Source of the DNA: Macrosoma leucophasiata
Taxonomy: Eukaryota; Arthropoda; Insecta; Lepidoptera; Hedylidae
Length of the DNA: 64,000 bases
Reading direction: 5' to 3'
NCBI GenBank assembly: GCA_036365455.1
Contig: JAWQUS010000004.1
Location: 5,897,501-5,961,500 of the forward strand
A program made the position numbers and the translations under genes. Within the stretch, counting starts at the first letter, position 1; every line of letters begins with the position of its first letter. Below the pieces are notes generated by a model. It was not told the DNA's origin. It did no database searches and worked only from the letters and a program-made list of their open reading frames with translations. This document shows positions 61,325 through 64,000 of this stretch, one piece after another.

Positions 61325-63911
61325 TCTATACATCTATACATAATTATAATAAAACACTAAAACCCGCGTGTCTGTACATTGTATATATTTATGAAAAACT
61401 AATTGGGGGCGATGTTAAAATAGTATTGTATATTGTATAGTAGTAATACTGTCTGTTTGTCTGTTTGTCCCTTTGTCCAGGCTAATCTCCGAAGATACTG
61501 GACGGATTCGGATGAAACTTTTTGTGGTGTATAGATAGTAAGCCTGGCCAACATTTAGGTTACTTTTTACTGCGGGAAAATCCCTCATTCCCACGGGAAT
61601 CTCTACATTTAATAAAATCGTAGGAAAGTCAAAACTGTACATTGAATATTTTTTAAAAGAATACTTGGGACGTGATCTACAATAGAAATCGAAGCCATAT
61701 TATCACGCTATCTCCTACGGGGGAAGAGCTGTAAATCTTTAAAATCGTAGGAAAGTCAAAACTGTACATTGTTTTATTTGTTTTAAAGAATGCTTGGGGT
61801 GTGATCTTCTATCGATATCGAAGCCAAATATAGTGTTTGTTTTGTCTTTTATTGTTTGTCTGTATGTATGTGTGAGCTAAACTCAAAAAGTAATGGATCT
61901 TAATGGATTTACTTCAAATTTTGCATGAATATCTGAGAATTTTCAAGGACACCGCATTGATAAAGGTTTATAGGTACCGTGCATCCAAATAATGGCAAAA
62001 GCTATTTCCTGCGGTTGTTACTTCACACGGTCCGAGGCCTTTCACTATTTTGAGGACATTTGATGGCGTGGAGTATCCCACTTACCGCGTAGCCTTCGTA
62101 GCACGTCACCTTCTCGACGGTCACCACAACTGGGATTACACCCTCGCGGAGGCCAGCGTCAGTAACGGAGAAATATCGCCATCATCTGTCTGAAGATTTT
62201 CTACGAGCTTTGAGACACGTGCTACTGGAGTCGAAGTCGAAGTAACTAATGAACGCATGCTGAACACCTGTATTAGTTCATTTAAAGATGTGGGCATTTC
62301 CCCCACCGATTTAACTATCGAATATGGGTTACCAGCTCCCCAAATCATTACCGCATCAAGACCGTAGAAATTGGGAGTATAACGCTGAGACAAATTACGA
62401 TCCGGGCGAAATGACCATGTCGCTTTGTTCTCTTCAGAGCAAAAACAAATTTATGATACCGTCCTTGAAAGCGTTGGGCAAAACCAGGGAAAATGTTTTC
62501 TCCTGGATTTTGGATGCTCCTGGTGGAACAGGAAAACCATTCGTTATCACTGGCATACTTGCAGAGGTCAGGAGGCAAGGCGAAATTGCTATTGAAAATG
62601 AAAATGCTTCCGGATAGCAAGACAGTACATGCCATGTTTAAAATTCCCTCATATTTAGAGAGCGCTGAAATGACTGTTTTTGGTGTTCCATGTAACAGTG
62701 ATAAGGGACACGTGCTCGAGGATTGCTCTCTGATTGTACGGGATGAGTGTACGATGGCCAATAGAAAGGCAGTTGAGGCCGTGCACAGAACCCTGCAGGA
62801 CATCCGAACGACACAGGAACGAATATTTGAGTGGGTGGTATCACATTACTGTTCACTGACGATTTCCGGCAAACGCTTCCCGTGGTGACGCGAAGATCGA
62901 GGGCTGACGAGATGAATGCTTTGTTGAAACGATCTTAACGAGTACCTACGCTGCGCTTGACCATTAATATGAGAGCTCGGCTCGACGACAATGCACGTGC
63001 TCAAGTATTTTCCGATGTCCTTCTAAGTCTTCGCGGAAGCACTCTACCAGAAGAGAGAGGTGATGGTGTTTCCAGAGTCTCTCGACAGAGATGTATCCAG
63101 GTGAGAAGAACTCATTCTCAGTGTCTACGGGGACATTCGTCGTATACCGCACCAGCAGAATACGACGTTTTGGGTGTGTTAGCGAGGCATTTTGCCGCTC
63201 AAAAATGATCAGTATGTATGAGTTTACCTCCATAAATACTGTCGTCGAGCAAGATGACGCCACACATCATCCCATGGGATTTCTGAACTTCCTGTCAGCA
63301 AGCGAATTTCCATCGCATACCATCAAGCTGAAGGTAGGTGTCCCGATTATGCTTCTTCGGAACTTATCTCCTCCGAAGTTGTATAACGTGACCCGGCATT
63401 GGCGATGCAGTATTTATACCACGCATTGCCCTCATACCGCATAACTACACATTCCAGTTCAAGCGCGTACAGTTGAATATTTGCTTCGCGATGACCATCA
63501 ATAAGTTGCAGAGGCATACACTGAGGTCAGCGGGTGTTAAACTCAGGACAAGTTGCTTCTCACACGGGCAACTGTACGGCGCTTGCTACAGTCCTGTCTT
63601 TCTTTACATTTTAGCTCCTGGCAGAATAACTACCAACGTAGTTTATAGGAAAGTGTTGTAAGGTTTGATACCTTTGTACGTATTTTTACTCTTTTGTGTC
63701 CGGGAATATATTCCTGCATTATTTTGTCTATTTCCTTCAGTCACATCTTATGACTGAACTCAGCAAGATTACCATAGGAACCGCTTCACTGGCTTCGCTT
63801 GCAAAACAATTATACTTTTAATTTAATACTATTTTACACACGACACTGGCATCTTAGGTATGTTTGGTGCTGTAGAGCCTTCACGCAGACGACGTTGCGG
63901 GCAGCTGCTAG
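61325..63911 (+). mobile_element. Decayed autonomous-type Helitron, internally deleted
   Basis: The 5' end TCTATACATCTATACATAAT and AAACCCGCGTGTCTGTACAT match non-autonomous Helitrons here (35712, 52749). The 3' end CGACGTTGCGGGCAGCTGCT then AG follows a short GC-rich inverted repeat. Insertion between A and T. An internal direct repeat (GTAGGAAAGTCAAAACTGTA at about 61620 and 61750) lies near the 5' end. It retains helicase coding but no Rep domain. Confidence 0.78.
62050..63661 (+). pseudogene. Helitron PIF1-like helicase remnant
   Basis: Helicase pieces in order, in shifting frames: YPTYRVAFVARHLLDG (~62060), WILDAPGGTGKPFVITGIL (Walker A, ~62508), ILAEVRRQGEIAI, DCSLIVRDECTMANRKA (Walker B-like, ~62720), AVHRTLQDIRTTQE, NMRARLDDNARAQVFSDVLL (~62960), then FAMTINKLQRHTLRSAGVKL and the C-terminal end VVYRKVL* (~63660). 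Walker A normally ends GKT; here it is GKP. Several stops and frameshifts, plus missing segments, make it non-functional. In the family this helicase unwinds the strand during rolling-circle transposition. Confidence 0.85.
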
Positions 63912-63929
63912 TATTAAAATACATTAAAT

Positions 63930-64000
63930 TAAATTACTCGGTATACCTAAACAACATTTTTTACAATTTTTGTCTGTCTGTCTGTTTCTGTAATCTTGGG
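63930..64000 (+). mobile_element. Helitron-like fragment cut by window end
   Basis: CCTAAACAACATTTTTTACA then TGTCTGTCTGTCTGTTTC resembles the body of the copy at 52749 (around 52855). Confidence 0.5.

Noticed and set aside
62348..63263. Minus-strand ORFs opposite the Helitron helicase
   Set aside because: Antisense shadows. The plus strand shows Walker A/B motifs in order.

Overview
This looks like nuclear DNA of a moth or butterfly (Lepidoptera), from a gene-poor, transposon-dense region. The evidence is AT-rich, eukaryote-style non-coding sequence with tRNA-derived SINEs, RTE-type LINE 3' ends with (ATG)n tails, Helitron termini, many MITEs, and a TED/gypsy-like endogenous errantivirus with an env gene. 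I found no convincing host protein-coding exon. Every ORF with recognisable homology belongs to a mobile element. The only candidate host-type gene is a tRNA-Leu-like sequence at 9320-9400, and it carries several mismatches.

The centre (12.2-25.6 kb) is dominated by two LTR retrotransposons lying tail to head on the minus strand, 300 bp apart. Element 1 (12203-17238) is a compact Ty3/gypsy-type element. It has 362-bp LTRs, a gag with an unusual zinc finger, and a full-length pol (protease, RT, RNase H, integrase). The two ORFs are joined by a textbook -1 slippery heptamer, and there is no env. Element 2 (17543-25561) is an errantivirus. It has 278-bp LTRs of the AGTTA...TAAGT type, a tRNA-Ser primer site, a polypurine tract, a 4-bp AGGT target duplication, gag, pol and env. 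Its pol is broken by one in-frame UGA between RT and RNase H. By eye both LTR pairs are identical, so both insertions look very recent.

The flanks (1-12.2 kb and 25.6-64 kb) are layers of short repeats. I name them here as follows. Family A: about 23 copies of a roughly 290-bp poly(A)-tailed repeat. Family C: a ~220-bp MITE with 8-bp target duplications. Family D: a MITE with ~52-bp terminal inverted repeats. Family E: a SINE with a 5S-rRNA-like head and (ATT)n tail. Families T and G: two tRNA-derived SINEs. Family F: a ~600-bp repeat. Families H, J and K: TA- and TTA-flanked MITEs. Family L: a LINE with a (TACA)n tail. There are also RTE and Jockey-like LINE fragments, a hAT-like element full of CCCGGGTA motifs, many non-autonomous Helitrons, and a decayed autonomous-type Helitron with helicase remnants (61325-63911). 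Nesting is common and gives a relative chronology: C in D, C in T, LINE in C, LINE in F, A in a LINE tail, hAT in a TA-flanked MITE.

The most interesting signals are probable SINE-LINE partnerships (T with L, and E with the RTE-type LINE), the 5S-derived SINE, the two gag-pol recoding sites, the unusually short leader of element 1 with no obvious primer site, and several perfect palindromes that look like template-switch products. I did not identify a new defence or metabolic system.
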